Shown piece after piece: positions 1 through 5,621 of a stretch of DNA of 9,075 nt. The stretch covers positions 738 to 9,812 of the forward strand of contig DBMS01000133.1 of the NCBI GenBank assembly GCA_002297665.1, written 5' to 3'. Below the pieces are notes generated by a model. That model was not told the origin of the DNA and did no database searches. It worked only from the letters and a program-made list of their open reading frames with translations. Position 1 is the first letter of the stretch. Each line of letters begins with the position of its first letter. Origin of the DNA: Holophagaceae bacterium UBA692. Lineage in GTDB: Bacteria; Acidobacteriota; Holophagae; Holophagales; Holophagaceae. The position numbers were made by a program, and so were the translations under genes.

Positions 1-907
1 CCCTCCGACCCCGGCGCAGCCAATCGGGCTGGTTCGCCAGCAGGGGTTCGCCGTCCAGGTAGCGCCTCAGGTCCTCCGCCAGCGCCCCGGCCGTGGGGTA
101 CCGGTCCTGGGGCCGCTCCTCCAGGCACCGCACGAGGATGGCCCGCAGCTTCCTTGGCACCGCGGGCCAGGAAGGCTGGCTGGGCGGGGCGTGCCGGCTC
201 CGGCCGGTCCTTTCCGCTTCCCGGCGGTCCAGCCCCAGCACCGCGCAGAGGGTGGCCCCCAGGGCGTAGACGTCGGTGGGCGGTCCGATGCGCACGCCCT
301 CCCCCGCCTTCTGTTCGGGCGCCATGTAGCTGGGCGTGCCCAGCACGCCGTGGGACAGGGTCAATCCCTCCTCGGCGAGGTCCTTGGCCAGCCCGAAATC
401 CGCCACGTAGGGCACCCAGCCGCCCGCGGGGGAACGTTCCAGCAGGATGTTGGAGGGCTTGAGGTCCCGGTGGATGAGGTTCACCCGGTGCGCGGCGTGC
501 ATGGCCAGGGCCACGGTGGCCAGGATCTCGGCCGCCTCCCTTGGCCCGAGGGCCGGGCCCGCCTCGAAGAGGCTGGGACCCCGCACCTGCTGCATGGCGA
601 TGAAAGGGACGTTGTCGGACACGTCCACGTCGAAGATCCGGCACACGTTGGGGTGGCTCACCCGGGCCTGGAGCTGGGCCTCCTTCATGAAGCGCAGGAT
701 GGCCGAGGGGCCGGGGGCGACCAGGATCTTGACGGCCACCTGGCGGTTCAGGAGCGTGTCCCAGGCCTCGAACACCTCGCCCATGCCGCCCCGGCCGAGG
801 CTGGGGCCCAGGCGGTACCGCCCCAGGCGGCGCCCCTCCAGGGCCCAGGGGGGCCGGGCGAAGGATCCCGCCTCCAGGGGACACGGGGTGAGCGATGGGC
901 CGTCCAT
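1..907 (-). CDS. Serine/threonine protein kinase, PknB/PKN2 type (C-terminal part beyond window)
   Basis: This gene encodes a eukaryotic-like protein kinase that transfers phosphate from ATP to Ser/Thr of unidentified targets. The 302 visible residues hold an almost complete kinase domain. They include a glycine-rich loop (LGRGGMGEVFEAWD, residues 37-50), the ATP-binding lysine K60 in AVKIL, a likely helix-C glutamate E76, the catalytic loop HRDLKPSN (146-153, base D148), the DFG motif (170-172), GTPSYMAPEQ (190-199, APE at 196-198), DVYALGATL in the F-helix region (D212 onward), and a C-lobe Arg in PQDRYPT (R269). All catalytic residues are present, so it should be active. The segment RRYLDGEPLLAN near residue 281 is the usual end of the domain in PKN2-like kinases. 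A juxtamembrane region, membrane helix and sensor or repeat domain commonly follow but lie outside the window. The ATG at 907 is the first in frame, with a TGA two codons upstream. No good Shine-Dalgarno sequence precedes it. The gene is separated from the acyltransferase gene by an AT-rich gap, so it may have its own promoter. Confidence 0.93.
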   Translation of the reverse strand, partial: MDGPSLTPCPLEAGSFARPPWALEGRRLGRYRLGPSLGRGGMGEVFEAWDTLLNRQVAVKILVAPGPSAILRFMKEAQLQARVSHPNVCRIFDVDVSDNVPFIAMQQVRGPSLFEAGPALGPREAAEILATVALAMHAAHRVNLIHRDLKPSNILLERSPAGGWVPYVADFGLAKDLAEEGLTLSHGVLGTPSYMAPEQKAGEGVRIGPPTDVYALGATLCAVLGLDRREAERTGRSRHAPPSQPSWPAVPRKLRAILVRCLEERPQDRYPTAGALAEDLRRYLDGEPLLANQPDWLRRGRR

Positions 908-977
908 GCTTCAAATATAAATTAATACTATTAAACGGGCACGGAAGAATCGAAATGGTCGATATTGTATTAACTAT
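908..977. promoter_or_regulatory. AT-rich intergenic region upstream of the kinase gene, with a 13-bp palindrome
   Basis: By hand count this 70-bp gap is about 30% G+C, while the genes on both sides are around 70% or higher. It contains a perfect palindrome, TTAATA-C-TATTAA, at 922-934. A second AT-rich stretch sits at 966-981, with a similar ACTATT core. Several TATAAT-like hexamers occur on the minus strand (for example TTTAAT and TATATT), but none has a convincing -35 partner. The region lies directly before the kinase ATG and after the acyltransferase stop. It is therefore a plausible promoter or operator for the kinase gene. It could also be a binding site for an AT-preferring nucleoid protein. 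Confidence 0.45.
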
Positions 978-1697
978 TTAAAAATCACCCTTGAATCCCT
1001 CAGCCCATCCCTCCATGGCGTCCAGTTCCTTTTCCAGCGCGACGCGGAAGGCCTCCTCGTCCCCCGCGGGGGGCACCTGGAAGGGCGCGCCGTAGCGGAC
1101 CCGCACCTGGGAGAAGGGCTTTGGCACCAGCATCTCGTCCCAGGTGCGAAGCTTCCAGGCGGACTGGTAGGCCACGCACACGGGCACGATCCAGGCCCCG
1201 GTCTTGCGGGACACGGCCAGCACGCCCCCCTTGACCTCCTGGCGGGGGCCCCGGGGGCCGTCCACCGTGATGCCCAGGTCCCAGCCCTCCTTCACGGCCC
1301 GGATCATCCGCACGAGGGCCTGGGCGCCCCGGTCCCCGGCGGTGCCGCGCACCGCGTGGATCCCGAACCATTGCCAGGTGGCCGCGCTGCGCTCGCCGTC
1401 CTTGCTGTCGCTGGAGAGGATGGCCACCCCCCGCGCCTCGCCGCCGGGGGCCGTGCGGCGGAAAGGGTAGGCCTGGGGCATCATCACCAGGCGCCGGTGG
1501 TAGAAGGAGAGGATCACCCGCCGGTCCCCGGCCACCAGGTCCTCCACGGGCCCGAAACCCTCCCTGGCCACGCGCAGGGTGTAGGAGAGGGTCTTCACCA
1601 GGGCCGCGGCCACGAAGGGCACCAGCCTGAAGTTGAGCCACACGCTGACGGGTCCGCCCACGGGCCGTCCCCGTTCGACGATCTGGACCCCGCTCAC
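978..1697 (-). CDS. DUF374-type lysophospholipid acyltransferase family protein
   Basis: This is a 239-residue protein of the DUF374 (COG2121) branch of the lysophospholipid acyltransferase superfamily. Members are thought to acylate lipid A-like or lysophospholipid acceptors at the inner membrane. The family pattern is visible: a hydrophobic N-terminal stretch (about residues 18-40), SFYHRRL with the likely catalytic histidine H67, SSDSKDGE (95-102), WFGIHAVRGTAG (110-121), ITVDGPRGP (143-151), and KGGVLAVSRKTGAWIVPV (156-173). The family usually has an RGSS-type segment where this protein has RGTAGDRG. The chosen start is GTG at 1697, because it overlaps the hslO stop codon (GTGA, 4-bp overlap) and has an upstream GGAAAGGGGAG ribosome-binding stretch. 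Longer versions of the frame run back through hslO in another frame and are not credible. The overlap implies translational coupling to hslO. The acyl acceptor cannot be read from the sequence. Confidence 0.87.
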   Translation of the reverse strand: MSGVQIVERGRPVGGPVSVWLNFRLVPFVAAALVKTLSYTLRVAREGFGPVEDLVAGDRRVILSFYHRRLVMMPQAYPFRRTAPGGEARGVAILSSDSKDGERSAATWQWFGIHAVRGTAGDRGAQALVRMIRAVKEGWDLGITVDGPRGPRQEVKGGVLAVSRKTGAWIVPVCVAYQSAWKLRTWDEMLVPKPFSQVRVRYGAPFQVPPAGDEEAFRVALEKELDAMEGWAEGFKGDF

Positions 1698-2533
1698 GGC
1701 TCTCCCCTTTCCGGCCCCAGGTCCCCGGGGGCGATGGCGTAGTCCTTGCCGCAGTAGTCGCAGCGCACCTGCACGGGCTGGCCGTCCTTGAACATCTCCT
1801 GGCGCCTGGCCCGGTCGAACCCGGACAGCACCTCCAGCAGGCTCGCCCTGGAGCAGCGACACCGGTAGCGCATGGCGGTGGTGTTGAGCACCTCGGCCCC
1901 CGGGCCCTGGTTGATCCAGGCGCTGAGGAAGTCCGGGGTGCGCTCCCGGAAGGGGACGACCTCCAGGCCCTCCAGGGCGTCCACGAGGACCCGCAGGCGC
2001 TCCGGTGGACACCCCGGCAGGAGCTCCACCAGCAGGCCGCCGCTTTCCCCCGTCCCCGGGTCGCACCAGAGGTGGACGCTTGCTTGCACCTGCTCGGATT
2101 GGAGGAGATAAGCCTCAAGCTGGGCCTGGAGGGGCCCCTCCACCAGTTCGAGCGTGCCCACATAGGGGGCATCGGCGCCCGTGGAGCGGGTCACCTGGAG
2201 GAGGCCGGGGCCCTGGAGCCAGGCGCCCTCGGCGGGACCCTCGTCCAGCACGCCGCGGATGTCGCCGTCGGGCCAGGAATCGGCCACCACCGCCCGGGCG
2301 CGGCCGGCGGTGCGCAGGTGGATCTGGAGGCGCTCGGAAAAGAAGTTCCGGGCCTGGAGCAGGAGGGCGCTGGCCAGCACCTCCACCAGCACCGCGCAGG
2401 CCTCGGCCTCCAGGTGCGGATGGCCCCGGCGGACGCCGTCCCACAGCGGGCTCGCGTCCAGGGCGGAAAAGCGGATGTGGCGGTCGGACGTGAGGGCCCG
2501 GACGACCAGGGCGGGGGATTCGGCTTCGGTCAT
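1694..2533 (-). CDS. hslO: Hsp33 family redox-regulated molecular chaperone HslO
   Basis: Hsp33 is a cytoplasmic holdase. It is inactive while four cysteines hold zinc and is switched on by disulfide formation and unfolding under oxidative stress combined with heat or bleach. The protein has 279 residues, close to the roughly 290 usual for the family. The N-terminal region shows typical features: VVRALTSDRHIRFSALDAS near residues 10-28, then a LLLQARNFFSERLQIHLRT-like stretch. The C-terminal zinc site is intact: CxC at C225 and C227, then 30 residues, then CxxC at C258 and C261. This matches the family signature CxC-X27-32-CxxC, so the redox switch should work. The ATG at 2533 is preferred over an in-frame start 28 codons upstream. 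The upstream extension would run into the divergent rsmB start, and family homology begins near MTEAESPALVVRA. A G-run lies just before the ATG. The stop overlaps the acyltransferase start by 4 bp, which suggests one operon. Confidence 0.95.
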   Translation of the reverse strand: MTEAESPALVVRALTSDRHIRFSALDASPLWDGVRRGHPHLEAEACAVLVEVLASALLLQARNFFSERLQIHLRTAGRARAVVADSWPDGDIRGVLDEGPAEGAWLQGPGLLQVTRSTGADAPYVGTLELVEGPLQAQLEAYLLQSEQVQASVHLWCDPGTGESGGLLVELLPGCPPERLRVLVDALEGLEVVPFRERTPDFLSAWINQGPGAEVLNTTAMRYRCRCSRASLLEVLSGFDRARRQEMFKDGQPVQVRCDYCGKDYAIAPGDLGPERGEP

Positions 2534-2586
2534 CCCCCAAGTGTAGCGGCTCCCCACGGCCCCCCGGAATGTGAGAGGCTCTAGGG
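2534..2586. promoter_or_regulatory. Divergent hslO/rsmB intergenic region
   Basis: These 53 bp separate two divergently read genes, so promoters for both probably lie here or extend into the 5' coding regions. An AGAGG ribosome-binding motif precedes the rsmB ATG on the plus strand. On the minus strand a TACACT hexamer lies just before the hslO ATG, which would give a nearly leaderless transcript if it were a -10 element. No convincing -35 box was found for either direction. The call rests on gene arrangement more than on motifs. Confidence 0.3.
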
Positions 2587-3867
2587 ATGGCAACGCAAAG
2601 TCGCATCGCAGTGGCACGGACCCTCCAGATCGTCTTCGGCGAGGGGGAACGGGTCCCGGACGGCTGGGACGCCGGCCTCGCCTCCGGCGACGCGGGGCTG
2701 GCCAACGCCCTCCTGGGGCACTGCCTGCGCCGCTGGGGCACGCTCCAGGCCCATTGCAGGCCCCAGTTCCGGAATCCCGCCCGGGGGGTCCCCCTGGGCA
2801 CCCAGGTGGCCCTTGCCATCGGCCTGGCCCAGCTGGCGTGGCTGGAGGGCGTCACCGACCACGCCGCCGTGAACGAGGCCGTGGACCTGGCCGGTGACCG
2901 CGACCTGGGCTTTCCGCCCCATAGGGGCCTGGTCAACGCCATCCTCCGCAGGGCGGGCCGGGACCGCGCGGCCCTCCGCGCCACCCTGGACGCCATGGAC
3001 CCGGCCCTGGACCGCACCCCCTTCGCCGAGCTCGCCCTCAAGGCGGCGCTCTACCCCCGGGGCCAGGGCGGAGCCCGGGAGGTGCTGTGGAAGCGCCTCC
3101 AGGCGCCGCCCCAGCCCTTCTTCCGGGCCCTGGGGCCGGCCCCGGACACCCTCCTGCCCGTCGACGGGGTCCCCGGGGCCCTGCAACTGGCGCCGGGCGC
3201 GGACTTTCCCCGGGAGTGGCTCGCCTCGGGCCGGGGCATGGTGCAGGACCTGAGTTCCCAGGCCCTCCTCGCCTTCGCGTGGGGGGGCTCCCCCCGCACC
3301 GTCCTGGACGCCTGCGCCGCCCCCGGCGGCAAGACCACGGCCCTGGCCCGGCGCTTCCCGGAAGCCGCCCTGACCGCCCTGGAAAAGAACCCGGAGCGAG
3401 CCGCGCGGCTCAAGGAGAACCTCCGGGCCCGCGGGGTCGAGGCGGAGGTGGTGGTGGACGACGCCGGCCCCTGGATGCGCCGGCCCGGGCCCGCCTTCGA
3501 CCTCATCCTGCTGGACGCGCCCTGCACCGGCAGCGGCACCCTCCGGAAGCACCCGGAGCTCACCTGGATCGGGCCCTCCATCGACCGCCCCCGCATGCGC
3601 GCCGTCCAGCGCGACCTCCTGGAGGCCGCCGTCACCCGTCTGGCCCCGGGCGGCCTCCTCGTCTACGCCGTGTGCTCCTGGCTCTCCGAGGAGGGCCAGG
3701 ACCACCGGGACTGGCTTCTGGCCCGGCCCGGCCTGGCGCCCGTGGCCGCGTGGCCCGCCGGAATGGGCGCGGAGGACGGCCCCACGGCCTTCTTCCGCCC
3801 CGACCCGCTGACCTGGCCCGGCGAAGGCTTCCAGGCCTTCGCCTTCACCCGCACCCTGGAGTCCTGA
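2587..3867 (+). CDS. rsmB: 16S rRNA (cytosine-C5)-methyltransferase RsmB-like
   Basis: RsmB uses S-adenosylmethionine to methylate C967 of 16S rRNA (E. coli numbering) during small-subunit maturation. The protein has 426 residues, against 429 in E. coli. The first 150 or so residues form a NusB-like RNA-binding helical domain, seen in the stretches LGTQVALAIGLAQLAWLEG, AAVNEAVDLA and RGLVNAILRRA. The methyltransferase core follows. It has SAM motif I DACAAPGGKT (241-250), an acidic residue after strand 2 in LTALEKNPERAARL, motif IV LLDAPCTGSGT (309-319) with C313, and motif VI YAVCSW (360-365) with C363. The two cysteines match the conserved pair of RNA m5C methyltransferases, in which the motif VI cysteine attacks C6 of the base. 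Motif VI reads AVCS where TCS is usual, a mild variation. The start is supported by an upstream AGAGG motif. The stop directly abuts the ATG of the next gene. RsmB is preferred over other m5C methyltransferases because of the NusB-like domain. Confidence 0.93.
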   Translation: MATQSRIAVARTLQIVFGEGERVPDGWDAGLASGDAGLANALLGHCLRRWGTLQAHCRPQFRNPARGVPLGTQVALAIGLAQLAWLEGVTDHAAVNEAVDLAGDRDLGFPPHRGLVNAILRRAGRDRAALRATLDAMDPALDRTPFAELALKAALYPRGQGGAREVLWKRLQAPPQPFFRALGPAPDTLLPVDGVPGALQLAPGADFPREWLASGRGMVQDLSSQALLAFAWGGSPRTVLDACAAPGGKTTALARRFPEAALTALEKNPERAARLKENLRARGVEAEVVVDDAGPWMRRPGPAFDLILLDAPCTGSGTLRKHPELTWIGPSIDRPRMRAVQRDLLEAAVTRLAPGGLLVYAVCSWLSEEGQDHRDWLLARPGLAPVAAWPAGMGAEDGPTAFFRPDPLTWPGEGFQAFAFTRTLES

Positions 3868-4212
3868 ATGCAAGCCTGCCCTTCCTGCGGCGGAAACCAC
3901 GTGGTGGCCGTCGCCGAACACTACGCCGCCCAGGTGCGGATCCCCGAAGCCGACCCCGAGGCCCTGGCCTCCCTGGCGCCGCCCCTGCGCCGCTCCACCT
4001 TCCACGGCACCGCGTGCATCACCCTCTTCTTCCTGGCAGCCCTCAGCCCCGGCTTCGTCGCCGCCGAACGGGCCCTGCCCGTCCTGTGGACGTTCCTGGC
4101 CCTGGGCGCCGTGACCCTCCTCACCTGGATCCGCGCCCGCAGGACGGACCGCGCCGCCATGGGGGCCTACCAGAGGCGCCGCATCTGCCGGGACTGCCAC
4201 TGGACGGAATGA
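3868..4212 (+). CDS. Small membrane protein with split zinc-ribbon cysteine pairs, function unknown
   Basis: I do not recognise a named family for this 114-residue protein. It begins with CPSCGG (C4 and C7) and ends with CRDCHW (C107 and C110), the two halves expected of one zinc ribbon. Between them lie two hydrophobic segments, about residues 48-66 and 70-88, separated by a very short turn (roughly AERAL). The second helix is followed by a basic stretch (RARRTDR, YQRRR), which predicts a cytoplasmic C-terminus. A helical hairpin would put both CxxC pairs on the cytoplasmic face, where they could bind one zinc ion together. The ATG directly follows the rsmB TGA with no gap, so translation is probably coupled to rsmB. 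Codon use resembles that of rsmB. The coding call is supported by the in-frame abutment, the sensible topology and the paired cysteines. The function is unknown, and the rsmB link may be only positional. Confidence 0.72.
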   Translation: MQACPSCGGNHVVAVAEHYAAQVRIPEADPEALASLAPPLRRSTFHGTACITLFFLAALSPGFVAAERALPVLWTFLALGAVTLLTWIRARRTDRAAMGAYQRRRICRDCHWTE

Positions 4213-4257
4213 AGGGGGGCGATGTCAACCCGGCCATGGCTTTACGCGTGATCGCGT

Positions 4258-5346
4258 TCACCCAGCCTCCCCTTCAGGGCTGCGTCCCACGAGGATCGCG
4301 GTCAGGGCAACGTTGACGTAGTAGTTTCCCCGCCCCCGCTTCTGTTTCGCCAGGAACCCATCTTCCGCGAGCTTGTCCAGGTAGCGTGTGGCGGTGACGC
4401 GCGACACCTTCAAGTCCCGCTCCACAAACTCGATCCGCGTGTAGGGGTGAGTGAACAGGTTGTTGATGAGATCCTGGCTGTAGAACTTGTGCCTTGCCCG
4501 GATGCGGTGCTTGTAGTCCTGAACCGCGTCCTTGATGGCACCAATCGTCCGGATGGTTTGAGCTGCGGTCTTCTCGACCACATCCAGCATGAAGAACACC
4601 CAGGCTTCCCATGCGTCCTCGTCCCTCACGGCCTGAAGCAGTCGGTAATACTCAGCCTTGCTCTTCACGATCTGGCTGCTGAGATACAGCACAGGAATAT
4701 CCAGCAGGCCCTCCTTCACGAGATACAGGACATTCAGAATGCGTCCCGTGCGCCCGTTCCCGTCATAGAAGGGGTGGATGCTTTCGAACTGGTGGTGGAT
4801 CAGGCTCATCTTGATGAGGGGGTCCGCGTCGAAGGGCACATCCTCGTTCAGGAATCGCTCCAACTCGCCCATGAGGCGCTGGACTTCATGCTGGTCCTGG
4901 GGTGGCGTGTAGACCACTTCTCCCGCGTTGTTCCTCAGGGTGGTGCCAGGAAGTTTCCTGAATCCCGCACGGTTCTGCTCCAGCACTTCCTGGATGGACA
5001 ACATGTGGTTCAGGGTGAGCAGCCCTGATTCCTTGACCAACAGGAACCCTTTCCGGAGTGCCTGGCGATATCGAAGGACTTCTTTCGTGGCGGCGTCAAT
5101 CGCCTCCTGGGTCGAGTCCTCTCCCCTGAACAGCTCGTCGTGCGTGGTGACGATGTTCTCGATCTCGGAGCTGTCCTTGGCTTCCTGCAGACCGAGGGTG
5201 TTTATGAGAATCCCCTGATTCGGGATCGAGGCTGCCACACCCTTGAGTTCGGCCAAGCGGCGACTCGCGCTCGCCAACTTCTTCAAGATCATTGAGGTTT
5301 CGAACCGGGCAGGGTCCAGGTGATCCAGTGGCTTGAGTGTGGTCAT
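4258..5346 (-). CDS. fic: Fic family protein (class II, SoFic-like) with C-terminal winged helix
   Basis: Fic enzymes usually transfer AMP from ATP to a hydroxyl of a target protein. The catalytic motif HPFYDGNGRTGR is complete at residues 191-202, with base H191. A hydrophobic target-docking flap is suggested by VVYTPP (144-149). The N-terminal region carries the inhibitory motif SSEIEN (59-64), matching the (S/T)xxxE(G/N) consensus, where E63 would block ATP. This places it in class II, with auto-inhibition inside the same chain. The C-terminal part (about 285-350), with HPYTRIEFVERDLKVSRVTA, looks like a winged-helix DNA-binding domain. Length and layout resemble Shewanella SoFic (about 372 residues). 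An alternative in-frame ATG at 5385 would add 13 residues (MGVPYAY onward). I prefer 5346 because family homology starts there and the extra stretch contains an operator-like half-site. Neither start has a well-spaced Shine-Dalgarno. Two 60-bp stretches each counted 57% G+C, against 82% in one rsmB stretch, which suggests horizontal acquisition. No partner antitoxin gene is adjacent. Targets are unknown. Confidence 0.93.
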   Translation of the reverse strand: MTTLKPLDHLDPARFETSMILKKLASASRRLAELKGVAASIPNQGILINTLGLQEAKDSSEIENIVTTHDELFRGEDSTQEAIDAATKEVLRYRQALRKGFLLVKESGLLTLNHMLSIQEVLEQNRAGFRKLPGTTLRNNAGEVVYTPPQDQHEVQRLMGELERFLNEDVPFDADPLIKMSLIHHQFESIHPFYDGNGRTGRILNVLYLVKEGLLDIPVLYLSSQIVKSKAEYYRLLQAVRDEDAWEAWVFFMLDVVEKTAAQTIRTIGAIKDAVQDYKHRIRARHKFYSQDLINNLFTHPYTRIEFVERDLKVSRVTATRYLDKLAEDGFLAKQKRGRGNYYVNVALTAILVGRSPEGEAG

Positions 5347-5364
5347 ATCCTGTTCCCAGTACCC

Positions 5365-5374
5365 ATACGCATAG
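5365..5374. promoter_or_regulatory. Degenerate third half-site of the TATGCAT element
   Basis: The ten bases ATACGCATAG match the right arm ACATGCATAG at 8 of 10 positions. They start 42 bp before the right arm at 5407, which itself starts 41 bp before the right arm at 5448. No matching left arm exists 18 bp away, so this is a lone half-site. It falls upstream of the preferred fic start but inside the longer alternative frame. Confidence 0.35.
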
Positions 5375-5388
5375 GGAACACCCATTTC

Positions 5389-5416
5389 CTATGCATGTCC
5401 ATGGGCATATGCATAC
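5389..5416. promoter_or_regulatory. Candidate fic operator 1: 10-8-10 imperfect inverted repeat
   Basis: The left arm CTATGCATGT (5389-5398) and right arm ATATGCATAC (5407-5416) are separated by 8 bp. The right arm matches the exact reverse complement of the left arm at 8 of 10 positions. The left arm is identical to the left arm of the second repeat. The element lies 43 bp upstream of the preferred fic start and only 4 bp from the alternative start, so a bound protein would probably affect fic transcription. It is inferred to be an operator, possibly bound by the Fic winged helix itself. Confidence 0.6.
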
Positions 5417-5429
5417 TTTTGGGGATTTT

Positions 5430-5457
5430 CTATGCATGTAGCTACCGACATGCATAG
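5430..5457. promoter_or_regulatory. Candidate fic operator 2: 10-8-10 perfect inverted repeat
   Basis: The left arm CTATGCATGT (5430-5439) and right arm ACATGCATAG (5448-5457) are exact reverse complements, separated by an unrelated 8-bp spacer. The architecture is the same as the repeat at 5389-5416. The centre-to-centre distance is 41 bp, close to four turns of B-DNA. The arms are conserved while the spacers differ, as expected for two binding sites of one dimeric regulator. The element is distal to fic and about 165 bp beyond the pilC stop. Confidence 0.65.
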
Positions 5458-5497
5458 CCGGCAGGGCGTTTCTGGCCCCATCCTTGGTGCCGTGGTC

Positions 5498-5527
5498 CCA
5501 AACGGACGGGGGGAGGGCCCCGTTTGG
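5498..5527. repeat. Inverted repeat / hairpin between pilC and fic
   Basis: CCAAACGG at 5498-5505 pairs perfectly with CCGTTTGG at 5520-5527 across a 14-bp G-rich loop. It lies about 95 bp downstream of the pilC stop and could form an RNA hairpin at the end of the pil transcript. No T-run follows on the minus strand, so it is not a classical intrinsic terminator. Mechanisms that tolerate a missing T-run, or 3'-end protection of the pil mRNA, remain possible. Apart from this element and a weakly coding-like stretch just after pilC, I see no gene between 5458 and 5621. Confidence 0.35.
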
Positions 5528-5621
5528 CTGTCGACCGGGAAAAAGGATCCTCCCTCAGTGCGAAGCCCAGGGCCCGGCCTTCCTCACCCAGGTAGGCGGC
5601 GATGGGGGAACGGTCCCGGGT

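Noticed and set aside
191..925. Long plus-strand open frame opposite the kinase gene.
   Set aside because: It is a high-GC antisense shadow. Its translation is low-complexity (His/Gly/Ala rich) and shows no family motifs, while the minus strand encodes a complete set of kinase motifs.
2581..4200. 539-codon minus-strand open frame opposite rsmB.
   Set aside because: It is Gly/Ala/Gln-rich with no recognisable domain and is fully explained as the antisense of rsmB and the next gene.
4244..4257. Small inverted repeat ACGCG-TGAT-CGCGT between the convergent ends of the small membrane gene and fic, considered as a shared terminator.
   Set aside because: The stem has only 5 bp, no T-run follows on either strand, and such short repeats are frequent in GC-rich DNA.
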